This document shows, one piece after another, positions 17,841 through 25,206 of a DNA stretch of 64,000 nucleotides. Positions within the stretch are counted from its first letter, which is position 1. Each line of letters begins with the position of its first letter. The position numbers and the translations under genes were made by a program. Source of the DNA: Jeongeupia wiesaeckerbachi (GTDB lineage Bacteria; Pseudomonadota; Gammaproteobacteria; Burkholderiales; Chitinibacteraceae). The notes beneath the pieces are model-generated. The model saw only the letters and a program-made list of their open reading frames with translations. It did no database searches and had not been told where the DNA came from. The stretch is from contig NZ_CP136946.1 in the NCBI RefSeq assembly GCF_050916355.1, forward strand, positions 1,240,001-1,304,000, given 5' to 3'.

Positions 17841-18135
17841 GCGCCGGCTGTCGCCGCATCGGTGCTCCGGGCGACGAACGTGCGAACCGATCGCGCGCGG
17901 CGGGTTTCTAACCGTTCACTGCAGCTTTGGAGTGAAAGACGGCGATGAAACCACCACAAAGTTTTGAGCAGGGCCAACCTGCCCGTAGTGGACGTCAGAA
18001 AGACTTCCTGACTCGGCATCGTGACGATGCTGCGTTTTCATGGATCTGCTGCGCACCGGCGCAACCGCAAGTGACGCCGGGCAACGGGAAGCCAGTAAAA
18101 CGCGGCCCGCCGGGCTGACGTCGCGCCAGAACGGA
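17841..18135. other. Intergenic region with three consecutive hairpins
   Basis: No supported gene lies between sixA and hemY. Three short dyads follow each other: GCAGG/CCTGC at 17968-17982, GTCAG/CTGAC at 17994-18012, and GCATC/GATGC inside a GCATCGT-G-ACGATGC palindrome at 18016-18030. The last is followed by TGCGTTTTC, so it could terminate the ppk1-sixA message. A structured small RNA is an alternative. An 82-codon leftward frame here is not credible because it crosses the hemY terminator. Confidence 0.4.
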
Positions 18136-18159
18136 AAAGCCCTCCGCAAGGAGGGCTTT
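18136..18159 (-). terminator. Terminator of the hem operon
   Basis: 10-bp perfect stem AAAGCCCTCC/GGAGGGCTTT with a 4-base loop, 20 bases beyond the hemY stop. Read leftward, the stem is followed by TTTT, so it ends the leftward haem operon. Confidence 0.85.
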
Positions 18160-18179
18160 GTCATGGGTGCCGGATCGCC

Positions 18180-19376
18180 TCAGCGGGCCGGTATCGCCAG
18201 CGCCAGACTGGCGCGGTAATGGCGGTTGGCCTCTTCGGGGCGTTCGAGCCGCTCGAGCAGCGATGCCAGCTCGGTATGCGCCAGCGCGCTCGGCGCCACG
18301 GCGATGCTGGCCTCGAAGTAAGTCTGCGCCTTGCCCCACAGCGCGCGTGCGGTGCACAGGCGGCCGAGCGTCAGCAGCAGCTGCGGATCGTTCGGATGCT
18401 GTTTGAGCCAGCTCTCGGCCTGCTGCAATTGCGAAACCAGCGCATCGCCCTCGAGGCCGAGCGTGCCGTAGCGTTCGGCCAGCTCGCTGGCCCAGTTCTG
18501 CGCCAGCGCCGCCTCGATCGCGTCGCGGGCGGCGGCCGGTTCGCCCTGTGCGGCATAGGCATCGGCGAGCGCGGCGACCAGCATCGGTGCACTGCGATCG
18601 CCGACCGGCAGCTTGTTCCACCAGTTGCGCAGTTCATGCGGGGTCTTCGGCTGCCGGTGCAGTACGTTCAGGTAGGCCTGCAGCCGGATCGCCTGCGCCT
18701 GGCCGGCGTCGAGCGCATCGCTCTTGGCCAGTTGCTCGACCAGTTTGACGATCGCCTCGGCGTTGTCCTCGCGCTGGCGCAAGCGCAGCTCGAGCTTGAG
18801 CATCGCGGTCAGCTTCGGCGCGATGCTGCGCGCTTCGGCCAGCGCCACGTCGGCGTCCTGATTGCGGCGCTCGTCGAGGAAGAGTTCGGCCATCGTCATC
18901 GCCAGTGCCAGATGGCGCGAACCGAGCCGCTCGCGCAGCCGGGCGAAATACTCGTCGCGCTTGGCGAAATCGCGCATCAGGTGCGCGGCGCGTGCGGCCA
19001 GGATGCCGTTGACGGCAAAGGCTTCGGCTTCGCGGCTGGCGGTGAAGGCTTCGCCGGCCAGCCGTTCGGCGCGCTGGTAGCGGCCTTCGAAGAAGGCGAT
19101 GCGGGCATCGCGCTCAAGCTGCACCGATGTGTCGCGCGCCTTGCGATTGCGGTAGGCCTTGACGCGTTCGGGCAGGCCGCCGAGTTCGGCAACGACCCGC
19201 GCCAGCAGGTAAAGCAGCGCGACGACGGCGAAAATGCCGACGATAAAGACGTTGAGCGAAATCTCGATGCGCCACGGCGGGATGAACAGCAGCGCATAAC
19301 CGGTATTGAACTGCGCGAACAGCGTCAGCCCGACCGCCAGTGCGAACAGCGCGATCAACCATAGAAGGGCTCTCAC
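18180..19376 (-). CDS. hemY: HemY: TPR membrane protein of the haem operon
   Basis: HemY (the proteobacterial TPR protein, unrelated to Bacillus HemY oxidase) is an inner-membrane protein of uncertain biochemical role encoded with late haem genes. The 398-residue product has two N-terminal membrane helices (about residues 3-22 and 41-61), with the conserved PPWRIEISLNVFI stretch between them. About 300 residues of TPR-like helices follow, ending in HTELASLLERLERPEEANRH. Its ATG at 19376 overlaps the hemX stop by 4 bases. It is the last gene of hemC-hemD-hemX-hemY. Confidence 0.93.
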   Translation of the reverse strand: MRALLWLIALFALAVGLTLFAQFNTGYALLFIPPWRIEISLNVFIVGIFAVVALLYLLARVVAELGGLPERVKAYRNRKARDTSVQLERDARIAFFEGRYQRAERLAGEAFTASREAEAFAVNGILAARAAHLMRDFAKRDEYFARLRERLGSRHLALAMTMAELFLDERRNQDADVALAEARSIAPKLTAMLKLELRLRQREDNAEAIVKLVEQLAKSDALDAGQAQAIRLQAYLNVLHRQPKTPHELRNWWNKLPVGDRSAPMLVAALADAYAAQGEPAAARDAIEAALAQNWASELAERYGTLGLEGDALVSQLQQAESWLKQHPNDPQLLLTLGRLCTARALWGKAQTYFEASIAVAPSALAHTELASLLERLERPEEANRHYRASLALAIPAR

Positions 19377-20410
19377 GGCTTGGCCCTCTCGGTGGCAAGC
19401 CGGCTTTGCCGGACCGCGGTCAGGCTGGCGGACAGGTCGGGCAACTTCAGCGCCAGCGTTTCGCGCGACAGCGTGTCGAGCGCGGCGATGGTGTTGCGCG
19501 TGGTCGCGGTGCTGGTGTCGAAATACTGCTTCAGGTAGTCGTTGGTGGCCTTGAGATCGGCGCGGAAGGCTGTCTCATTGCGCATCAGCAGCGCGGTGCG
19601 CGCATCGAGCAGGCGCAGCTTGATGTTTTCGCGCAGGAAGAAGGCCTCGCTCGGCGTCAGCAGCATCGCATCGGGTTTGTCGATCCGGCGGATCTGGATC
19701 AACTGGCGGAATTCGTGCCACAGCTCGCCGCCGAAGCGCTGCAGCGCATTGGTCGGTGCCGCTGCGGCGGGTTTGGTCTTCGGATCGCGGTAGCCGTCGA
19801 TCGCCAGCGGCAGCGCATCGATGCCGGCAACCAGCGTATCGAGCCGCGCGGCAATGCCGACAACGTCGAGATAGGGCTGGGTCTTCAGCTGGTCGATGTC
19901 ATGGCTGATGCTTTTGCGCAGCGCGATCAGCTCGGGGCGGTTCAGTGCGGCGAGCTTCTGGTCGATCGCGTTCAGGCCGACCAGCGCGGCGTCGACGTTG
20001 CCGGCGAGCTGCAGCTGCTGGCTGGCGAAGGCCAGCGTTTGTTCGGTTTCGGCCAGTACGCGCTGGGTTTCGTTGCGGGTCAGCGCCTCGTACATCGACG
20101 ACAGCGCGGCCTGCTGGCTCTGCGTGTCGTTCTGCCGTGCCGATACCAGCGCCAGCTCACGCTCGAGCGCCTGGCCGCGCAGCTGCGTCTGCGCTTCGCG
20201 TTCCTGCGCACTGCGCAGCTGTTGCTGGCCGTGGGCGAGTTCGCGGCTGACCTGCAGCCGCAGGGTTTCCATCGCGTGCTGCTGGTACAGCCAGACGCCG
20301 CCGGCAGCGGCGAGCGCGACGATGGCGACGGCCAGAGCCGGCGTGAAATGCGGCAGGCGGCGGCGGGGCGCGGTAAGCGCGGAGGGAAGCGAATCTTGTT
20401 CTTGGGTCAT
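19373..20410 (-). CDS. hemX: HemX-like membrane protein (uroporphyrinogen-III C-methyltransferase-like)
   Basis: HemX proteins have one membrane helix and a long coiled-coil periplasmic part. Despite the old annotation, they lack a tetrapyrrole methylase domain. The product is 345 residues, with a short cytoplasmic N-terminus, a helix at about 24-43 (PALAVAIVALAAAGGVWLY) and a heptad-rich coiled coil at about 48-95. A conserved core follows (GGELWHEFRQLIQIRRID and SPSEAFFL-like LTPSEAFFLRENIKLRLL). It overlaps hemD by 4 bases and hemY by 4 bases, so translation is coupled along the operon. Confidence 0.92.
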   Translation of the reverse strand: MTQEQDSLPSALTAPRRRLPHFTPALAVAIVALAAAGGVWLYQQHAMETLRLQVSRELAHGQQQLRSAQEREAQTQLRGQALERELALVSARQNDTQSQQAALSSMYEALTRNETQRVLAETEQTLAFASQQLQLAGNVDAALVGLNAIDQKLAALNRPELIALRKSISHDIDQLKTQPYLDVVGIAARLDTLVAGIDALPLAIDGYRDPKTKPAAAAPTNALQRFGGELWHEFRQLIQIRRIDKPDAMLLTPSEAFFLRENIKLRLLDARTALLMRNETAFRADLKATNDYLKQYFDTSTATTRNTIAALDTLSRETLALKLPDLSASLTAVRQSRLATERAKP

Positions 20411-21210
20411 GGCTGCGGGTCCGCGAAATGGTGGCAGAGCGAGGCAACGGTTCCGGTGTCGCCGGTCGCGCAGGTTTCGACGCGCGTCGCGCCGTGCGCA
20501 TGCAGCGCGGCGACGATGCGCGGATGCGGCGCGAAATACAGCAGCGATTGTAGCCGCTCGCGCGCAGCGCCTCCAGCCAGCGTGAACAGCACGCTCGCGG
20601 CTTCCGAGCTGCTGAGCACTGCGGCATCGATGCCGGCGTCGATCAGACGTACCAATCCGGCATCGTCGAGGGCCGGTGGCTGGCGCTGGTAGGCCGAGAC
20701 CATGGTCAGGGTGGCGCCGCGTGCGGCCAGCGTCTCGGGCAGGAGATCGCGACCGCCTTCGCCGCGCACCAGCAGCACGCGCGCACCGGCCAGATCCTGC
20801 ATGCCGGCCTCCTGCAGCAGCCCTTCGCTGTCGTGCTGCTGCGGCGGCGAGATCACCGTGACCGCGCCGAATTCGCGCGCGCGCGCCGCGCTGCCCGGGC
20901 CGACGACGGCCACCGGCAATGCGGCCGGCCAGTCGCGGCCCAGTCGGGCAAAGCCCAGATCGAGCGCGGTCGGGCTGACGAAAACGACCAGATCGAAGGT
21001 CTCGAGCGCATTCAGCGCCGCGGCGAACGGCGCCGGATCGGCCGGTGGTGCGATGTCGAGCAGCGGCTGGCGGATCGCCGTGCCACCTTGCGCTTCGATC
21101 AGCGCGGCCAGTGTACCGGCCTGCGCCTGCGGCCGGGTGACCCAGATGCGGCGGCCGGCGAGTGGCAGCGCCGTCGCTGGATTAATGGTCGAGCGCCTTG
21201 AGGATGTCAT
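20407..21210 (-). CDS. hemD: Uroporphyrinogen-III synthase
   Basis: HemD closes and inverts ring D of hydroxymethylbilane to give uroporphyrinogen III. The 267-residue protein begins with an extension, then GRRIWVTRPQAQAGTLAALI, typical of HemD. Later come FDLVVFVSPTALDLGF, the VVGPGSAARAREFG segment and ARVLLVRGEGGRDLLPE. The C-terminus has AAVLSSSEAASVLF. Sequence conservation in this family is low, so location directly after hemC is important evidence. The called start at 21210 lies inside the hemC 3' end, a 29-base overlap. An internal start closer to residue 17 would remove most of the overlap, and I cannot choose between them. Confidence 0.92.
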   Translation of the reverse strand: MTSSRRSTINPATALPLAGRRIWVTRPQAQAGTLAALIEAQGGTAIRQPLLDIAPPADPAPFAAALNALETFDLVVFVSPTALDLGFARLGRDWPAALPVAVVGPGSAARAREFGAVTVISPPQQHDSEGLLQEAGMQDLAGARVLLVRGEGGRDLLPETLAARGATLTMVSAYQRQPPALDDAGLVRLIDAGIDAAVLSSSEAASVLFTLAGGAARERLQSLLYFAPHPRIVAALHAHGATRVETCATGDTGTVASLCHHFADPQP

Positions 21211-22159
21211 TCGCGCCTTCGCACATCAGCAGGTCGGCAACCTGGCGGCCGAGACCGTCGGCGGCGGCGCGCGTGCCGTTGGATTCGGCGTAGACGCTGT
21301 GGCTGCCGTCGGGCATCGCGACTAGGCCGCGCAGGCGCAGGAAGCCGTCGTCGTCTTCGGCGAAGGCCGCCAGCGGCAGCTGGCACGAACCGTTCAGGCG
21401 GCGCGACAGCGTACGCTCGGCGGTGACGCAGGCGGCGGTGGCGGCGTGGTTCAGCGGCGCGAGCAGCGTTTTCAGATCGTCGCGGTCGGCACGGATTTCC
21501 AGCCCGAGCGCGCCCTGGCCAGGCGCCGGCAGGCTGACTTCGGGCGGCAGCTCGGTGCGGATGCGCTCGGCAAAGCCCAGGCGCTTGAGCCCGGCGGCGG
21601 CGAGGATCAGCGCATCGAACTCGCCGGCGTCGAGCTTGGCGAGCCGGGTGCCGACATTGCCGCGCACCGGCTTGAACACCAGCCGCGGGTAGCGCGCCCG
21701 CAGCTGCGCTTCGCGGCGCAGGCTGGCGGTGCCGACGATGCCGCCGTCCGGCATTGCGTCGAGGCTGGCGTACTGCGGCGAGACAAAGGCATCGCGCGGG
21801 TCTTCGCGCTCGGTGATCGCGGCGATGGCGAAGCCTTCGGGCAGCACCATCGGCACGTCCTTCATCGAATGCACGGCGAGATCGGCGCGGCCGTCGGCGA
21901 GCGCTTCCTCGAGCTCCTTGACGAACAGGCCCTTGCCGCCGACCTTGTTCAGCGTCTTGTCGAGGATCTGGTCGCCCTTGGTCGTCATGCCCAGCAGCGC
22001 GATTTCGGTGCCCGGCAGCAAGGCGGCGAGCCGCGCCTGAATGTGCCGTGCCTGCCACAGGGCGAGCGGGCTTTCGCGGGTGGCGATGACGAGGCGGGCT
22101 GGTTGGCTGGCGGACACGGCGGTGCTCACGGCGGGTGATCGATGCGTCGATTCTACCAC
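21182..22159 (-). CDS. hemC: Porphobilinogen deaminase (hydroxymethylbilane synthase)
   Basis: HemC condenses four porphobilinogens into hydroxymethylbilane on a dipyrromethane cofactor. The signature ATRESPLALWQARHIQARL is followed by MTTKGDQILDKTLNKVGGKG and DLAVHSMKDVP. The cofactor-binding Cys lies in LNGSCQLPLAAFA (about residue 253). Only GTG starts are available: 22159, giving 325 residues, or 22129, giving 315. The conserved part begins at residue 23, so the shorter form is equally plausible. The gap from the upstream lrp-family gene is 28 bases, so read-through from lrp is possible. Confidence 0.95.
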   Translation of the reverse strand: MVESTHRSPAVSTAVSASQPARLVIATRESPLALWQARHIQARLAALLPGTEIALLGMTTKGDQILDKTLNKVGGKGLFVKELEEALADGRADLAVHSMKDVPMVLPEGFAIAAITEREDPRDAFVSPQYASLDAMPDGGIVGTASLRREAQLRARYPRLVFKPVRGNVGTRLAKLDAGEFDALILAAAGLKRLGFAERIRTELPPEVSLPAPGQGALGLEIRADRDDLKTLLAPLNHAATAACVTAERTLSRRLNGSCQLPLAAFAEDDDGFLRLRGLVAMPDGSHSVYAESNGTRAAADGLGRQVADLLMCEGANDILKALDH

Positions 22160-22187
22160 CGGCCCCCGTGCGTATCCGTTCGCGCGC

Positions 22188-22643
22188 TCAGCCGGCCGGC
22201 GCGGCGACGGTGCGCGAGATCGGCTTCGAAAGCACCAGCGATGTGGTCAGGTTGCCGTACGCCGCCAGCGTGTCGACGACGGATTCGAGCGCTTCGGGCC
22301 GGGGGATCGCACAACGCAGCAGCAGACAGTCCTCGCCGGTGATGCGAAACGCATCCAGCACTTCGGGCATCGTCTCGCACTGCGCCAGCAGTTGCGGCAG
22401 CCGGGCGTGGTCGCTGCGGACGCGGATCAGCGCCAGCAGACCGTAGCCGGCTTTCTGCAGATTCAGCCGCGCGCCATAGCCTTCGATCACGCCGGCGTCC
22501 TCGAGCTTGCGGATGCGCTCGCTGACCGCCGGCTGCGACAGGCCGATGCGCTTGCCGAGCGCCGACAGGCTCTGGCGGGCATCGTTTTGCAGGGCGTCGA
22601 GGATCTTCCAGTCCTTGCCGTCGAGCTCGAGCGATGGATTCAT
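22188..22643 (-). CDS. Lrp/AsnC-family transcription regulator
   Basis: Feast/famine regulators bind DNA through an N-terminal helix-turn-helix and sense amino acids through a RAM domain. From ATG 22643 the protein is 151 residues. LDGKDWKILDALQNDARQSL and LGKRIGLSQPAVSERIRKLE give the typical HTH. GVIEGYGARLNLQKAGYGLL leads into the ligand-binding domain. An in-frame extension upstream has no ribosome site, whereas GGGG lies 6 bases before ATG 22643. It sits just upstream of hemC on the same strand. The target is unknown, and autoregulation plus effects on the hem genes would be a guess. Confidence 0.93.
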   Translation of the reverse strand: MNPSLELDGKDWKILDALQNDARQSLSALGKRIGLSQPAVSERIRKLEDAGVIEGYGARLNLQKAGYGLLALIRVRSDHARLPQLLAQCETMPEVLDAFRITGEDCLLLRCAIPRPEALESVVDTLAAYGNLTTSLVLSKPISRTVAAPAG

Positions 22644-22771
22644 GGTGTGCCCCGTGAAAAAACGATCAATCAAAGGAAAACCGGGCCGATTTCGAATCGC
22701 CATGCATTCAGCGTCGCCGGCCGGCGAAATATCCTGTTGTCATCGTGAACGAAGGCCGCGGGGTGGACAAG

Positions 22772-23065
22772 ATGGATTGGCAGAGACTGTGGTCAAGCTG
22801 GCCGATGCAGCACGCGCCGGCCGGCGATGATGGCCGGATCGAAGTGGCGGGAGCGATGGCGATGGACGGATTTTGGGCGAAGTGGCGGCAGCGGCGCCGG
22901 CTGGCGCGGCAACTGGCCGAACTGCGCGGCATGTCGGCGTACCAGCTGGGCGATCTGGGCATCGCCAGCGCCGACATCGAGGCAATTGCCGCCGGTACCT
23001 TCGAGACGCCGGTGTCGCGGAGCAAAAAAACCCCGGCAGACGTCGCCGGGGCGGAAAGCGCGTGA
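22772..23065 (+). CDS. DUF1127 small basic protein
   Basis: DUF1127 proteins are short, Arg-rich proteins, some of which bind RNA or affect phosphate and stress responses. The domain here is WAKWRQRRRLARQLAELRGMSAYQLGDLGIASADIEAIA, with the family's invariant L-x-DLGI. From ATG 22772 the product has 97 residues, with a G-rich ribosome site (GGGGTGG) 6 bases upstream. The first 30 residues are not conserved and a start at 22862 is also possible. The last 10 codons overlap the rho-independent terminator of the convergent dctA gene, which explains the low-complexity SKKTPADVAGA tail. Confidence 0.8.
   Translation: MDWQRLWSSWPMQHAPAGDDGRIEVAGAMAMDGFWAKWRQRRRLARQLAELRGMSAYQLGDLGIASADIEAIAAGTFETPVSRSKKTPADVAGAESA
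23025..23051 (-). terminator. dctA terminator inside the DUF1127 coding end
   Basis: Stem CCCCGGC (23031-23037)/GCCGGGG (23045-23051), followed leftward by a run of seven T residues (the A run at 23024-23030 on the plus strand). It lies directly beyond the dctA stop at 23067 and within the final codons of the DUF1127 gene on the other strand. The T7 run makes it one of the strongest terminators in the window. Confidence 0.88.
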
Positions 23066-23066
23066 A

Positions 23067-24383
23067 TCAGGCGCGGTCGAGGCCGAGCTGTGCCGCGACC
23101 GGTACTGGGCTGGTTTCGGGCTCGCTTGTGCTGCCGCCGAGCACGCGGTTCAGCTGCGCGGTGTCGAGCTCGTTTTCCCAGCGCGATACGACGACGGTGG
23201 CGACGGCGTTGCCGATGAAGTTGGTCAGCGCGCGCGCTTCGCTCATGAAGCGGTCGATGCCGAGGATCAGCGCCATGCCGGCGATCGGAATGCTCGGCAC
23301 CACCGCCAGCGTCGACGCCAGCGTGATGAAACCGGCGCCGGTGACGCCGCTGGCGCCCTTCGACGTCAGCATCGCCACGCCGAGGATCATCAGCTGCTGG
23401 CTCAGCGTCAGGTCGGTATTGGTCGCCTGGGCGATGAACAGCGCCGCCATCGTCATATAGATATTGGTGCCGTCGAGGTTGAACGAATAACCGGTCGGCA
23501 CGACCAGGCCGACGACCGATTTCGAGCAGCCGAGCTTGGTGAGCTTGTCCATCAGTCGCGGCAGCGCGCTCTCGGACGAACTGGTGCCGAGGACGATCAG
23601 CAGCTCTTCGCGGATGTAGACGATCAGCCGCAGCACCGAGAAACCGCAGGCGCGGGCGATGCTGCCGAGCACCAGCACGATGAACAGCCCGCAGGTCAGG
23701 TAGAACGCCCCCATCAGCTTGGCCATCGGAATCAGCGACGCAACGCCGTACTTGCCGATCGTGAACGCCATCGCGCCGAAGGCACCGATCGGTGCGAGCT
23801 TCATGATCATGTTGACGACCGAGAACAGCACCTGCGAGATCTTCTCGTTCAGCTCCAGCAGTTGCTGACCGCGCTCGCCGATCCTTGAGAGGCCGAAACC
23901 GAACAGGATCGCCAGCAGCAGCACCTGCAGGATATTGCCTTCCGCGAAGGCGCCGGCGATGGTCGACGGGATGATGTGCAGGATGAAATCGACCGTACTG
24001 CTGCCGTGCGCCGCCTTGGCGGTATAGGCGGCAACCGCGCTGCCGTCGAGGTGGGCGACGTCGGCGTTGAAGCCGGCGCCCGGCTGCAGCAGATGCGAGA
24101 CGATCAGGCCGATGGCGAGCGCGAACGTCGACACCACTTCGAAATACAGCAAGGCCTTGCCGCCGACGCGGCCGACCTTCTTCATGTCCTGCATGCCGGC
24201 GATGCCGTGGACGACGGTGACGAAGATCACCGGCGCGATGATCATCTTCACCAGCTTGATGAAACCGTCTCCGAGCGGCTTCAGCGCCGCGCCAAGGCCG
24301 GGATCGAAGTAGCCGAGCAGCACGCCGGCGACGATGGCGACCAGCACCTGCACGTAAAGCACCTTGTAGAAAGGCTGTTTCAT
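23067..24383 (-). CDS. dctA: C4-dicarboxylate transporter DctA
   Basis: DctA takes up succinate, fumarate and malate with cations across the inner membrane. The 438-residue product from ATG 24383 begins MKQPFYKVLYVQVLVAIVAG. It has the family elements KMIIAPVIFVTVVHGIAGM, the Ser-rich hairpin VLGTSSSESALPRLM, VPTGYSFNLDGTNIYMT and TSKGASGVTGAGFITL. An in-frame extension to 24446 lies within the promoter leader and is rejected. GGAG sits about 8 bases before the ATG. Upstream is a consensus sigma-54 promoter with two dyads, and dctB-dctD lie nearby, all pointing to induction by C4-dicarboxylates through DctB/DctD. Confidence 0.95.
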   Translation of the reverse strand: MKQPFYKVLYVQVLVAIVAGVLLGYFDPGLGAALKPLGDGFIKLVKMIIAPVIFVTVVHGIAGMQDMKKVGRVGGKALLYFEVVSTFALAIGLIVSHLLQPGAGFNADVAHLDGSAVAAYTAKAAHGSSTVDFILHIIPSTIAGAFAEGNILQVLLLAILFGFGLSRIGERGQQLLELNEKISQVLFSVVNMIMKLAPIGAFGAMAFTIGKYGVASLIPMAKLMGAFYLTCGLFIVLVLGSIARACGFSVLRLIVYIREELLIVLGTSSSESALPRLMDKLTKLGCSKSVVGLVVPTGYSFNLDGTNIYMTMAALFIAQATNTDLTLSQQLMILGVAMLTSKGASGVTGAGFITLASTLAVVPSIPIAGMALILGIDRFMSEARALTNFIGNAVATVVVSRWENELDTAQLNRVLGGSTSEPETSPVPVAAQLGLDRA

Positions 24384-24473
24384 GATAGGGACTCCAGGGG
24401 ACGGCTGATCGCCGGTTCCGATTCGTGGCGCCGCGTAGTCGGTCAACGCGGGCTACGGCTTGGATTCCTTTTC

Positions 24474-24490
24474 TGCAAGGTGCGTGCCAG
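24474..24490 (-). promoter_or_regulatory. Sigma-54 (-24/-12) promoter of dctA
   Basis: Read leftward the element is TGGCACGCACCTTGC (24489 to 24475), matching the sigma-54 consensus TGGCAC-N5-TTGC exactly. Transcription would begin about a dozen bases further left, near 24463, giving a leader of about 80 bases to the dctA ATG. DctA genes elsewhere are sigma-54 and DctD dependent. Confidence 0.9.
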
Positions 24491-24554
24491 GCGTGTTGTT
24501 TGTTCCAGTGTGTTGATTATTAATGAATAAATGGCAGAGTTCGGCGTGCATCGA

Positions 24555-24604
24555 TGTGCGGGATTCCGCCATCGCCACGCCAAGGTGTGCGGAAAATCGC
24601 ACAC
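24555..24604 (-). promoter_or_regulatory. Two tandem dyads upstream of dctA, probable DctD sites
   Basis: Site A (24555-24571) is TGTGCGG-GAT-TCCGCCA. Site B (24585-24604) is GTGTGCG-N6-CGCACAC, a perfect 7-bp inverted repeat. Both share TGTGCGGRA, and their centres lie about 31 bp apart, three helical turns. They sit about 80-115 bp upstream of the sigma-54 promoter, the expected place for an enhancer-binding protein such as DctD. Assignment to DctD is inference from position and the neighbouring dctBD genes. Confidence 0.7.
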
Positions 24605-24643
24605 TATTCCGGTAGTCCGGGCGCGGCGGGTCCGCCGCTGCCT

Positions 24644-25057
24644 TCAGCGCGGCGGCTTGTTCGCCCGGCGTGCCGGGGCCTGCTGCAACAGGTTCTGAAA
24701 ACTCGGGCAGGCCAGATGGTTGGGGGCCGGGCAGTGCGCGGCATGGCGCAGGCCGTCACGCAGCGCGCTCAGCTGGCGGAGGGTGCGATCCAGTTCGTCG
24801 GCCTTGGCCAGCAGCTGCTGGCGGTCGATCTGCGGCTGACCGTCGGCGTCGAACATCGCGGCGATGTCGTCGAGGGCAAAGCCGGCGATGCGGCCGAGCC
24901 CGATCAGCGCGAGTCGTTGCAGCACCTCCGGATGGTAGTGCCGTCGCAGGCCGTGGCGCCCGACCGGGCGGATCAGCCCTTTTTCTTCGTAGTAGCGCAG
25001 TGTCGAGGCCGGCAGCCCCGATTGCCGGGCGACCTCGGCGATATCCAGCGTCGTCAT
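24644..25057 (-). CDS. MerR-family regulator with C-terminal Cys/His loop
   Basis: MerR regulators twist over-long promoters into active form when they bind an inducer. From ATG 25057 the product is 137 residues. The winged helix reads LDIAEVARQSGLPASTLRYY, followed by EEKGLIRPVGRHGLRRHY. A dimerisation helix spans about residues 75-105. The C-terminal loop HCPAPNHLACPSFQNLL places Cys109, His114 and Cys117 where metal-sensing members such as ZntR have their ligands, so metal or redox sensing is possible. The divergent DUF2938 gene has a MerR-type promoter and is the likely target. An in-frame extension to 25102 overlaps that promoter and is rejected. Confidence 0.88.
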   Translation of the reverse strand: MTTLDIAEVARQSGLPASTLRYYEEKGLIRPVGRHGLRRHYHPEVLQRLALIGLGRIAGFALDDIAAMFDADGQPQIDRQQLLAKADELDRTLRQLSALRDGLRHAAHCPAPNHLACPSFQNLLQQAPARRANKPPR

Positions 25058-25059
25058 GC

Positions 25060-25090
25060 TTGACCTCAAGTCGGCTTGAACTTGCAGGAT
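25060..25090 (+). promoter_or_regulatory. MerR-type promoter with 19-bp spacer
   Basis: TTGACC (25060-25065) and CAGGAT (25085-25090) are separated by 19 bases holding the imperfect dyad CTCAAG-N4-CTTGAA (centred near 25073). A 19-20 bp spacer with a central dyad is the classic MerR target layout. It faces the DUF2938 gene and abuts the merR start, allowing autoregulation. Confidence 0.65.
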
Positions 25091-25128
25091 GGGCAATCCC
25101 AACCTTCAAAGCAAGTGGAGTGACCGCC

Positions 25129-25206
25129 ATGAACAAGCCATCAGCAAGCCCGGCCGCCGCCGGCATCGGCCGACCGTCGTCGGCAAAGCGGGGTCATCGT
25201 GGCTGA
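25129..25206 (+). CDS. Possible 25-residue leader ORF before the DUF2938 gene
   Basis: A short frame with a good ribosome site (GTGGAGTGACCGCC before ATG 25129) encodes MNKPSASPAAAGIGRPSSAK plus five more basic residues. It overlaps the GTG start of the DUF2938 gene by 8 bases in another frame, so it may couple translation of the membrane protein. The sequence has no recognisable domain. It could simply be untranslated leader, but its ribosome site is better than that of the gene it precedes. Confidence 0.4.
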   Translation: MNKPSASPAAAGIGRPSSAKRGHRG

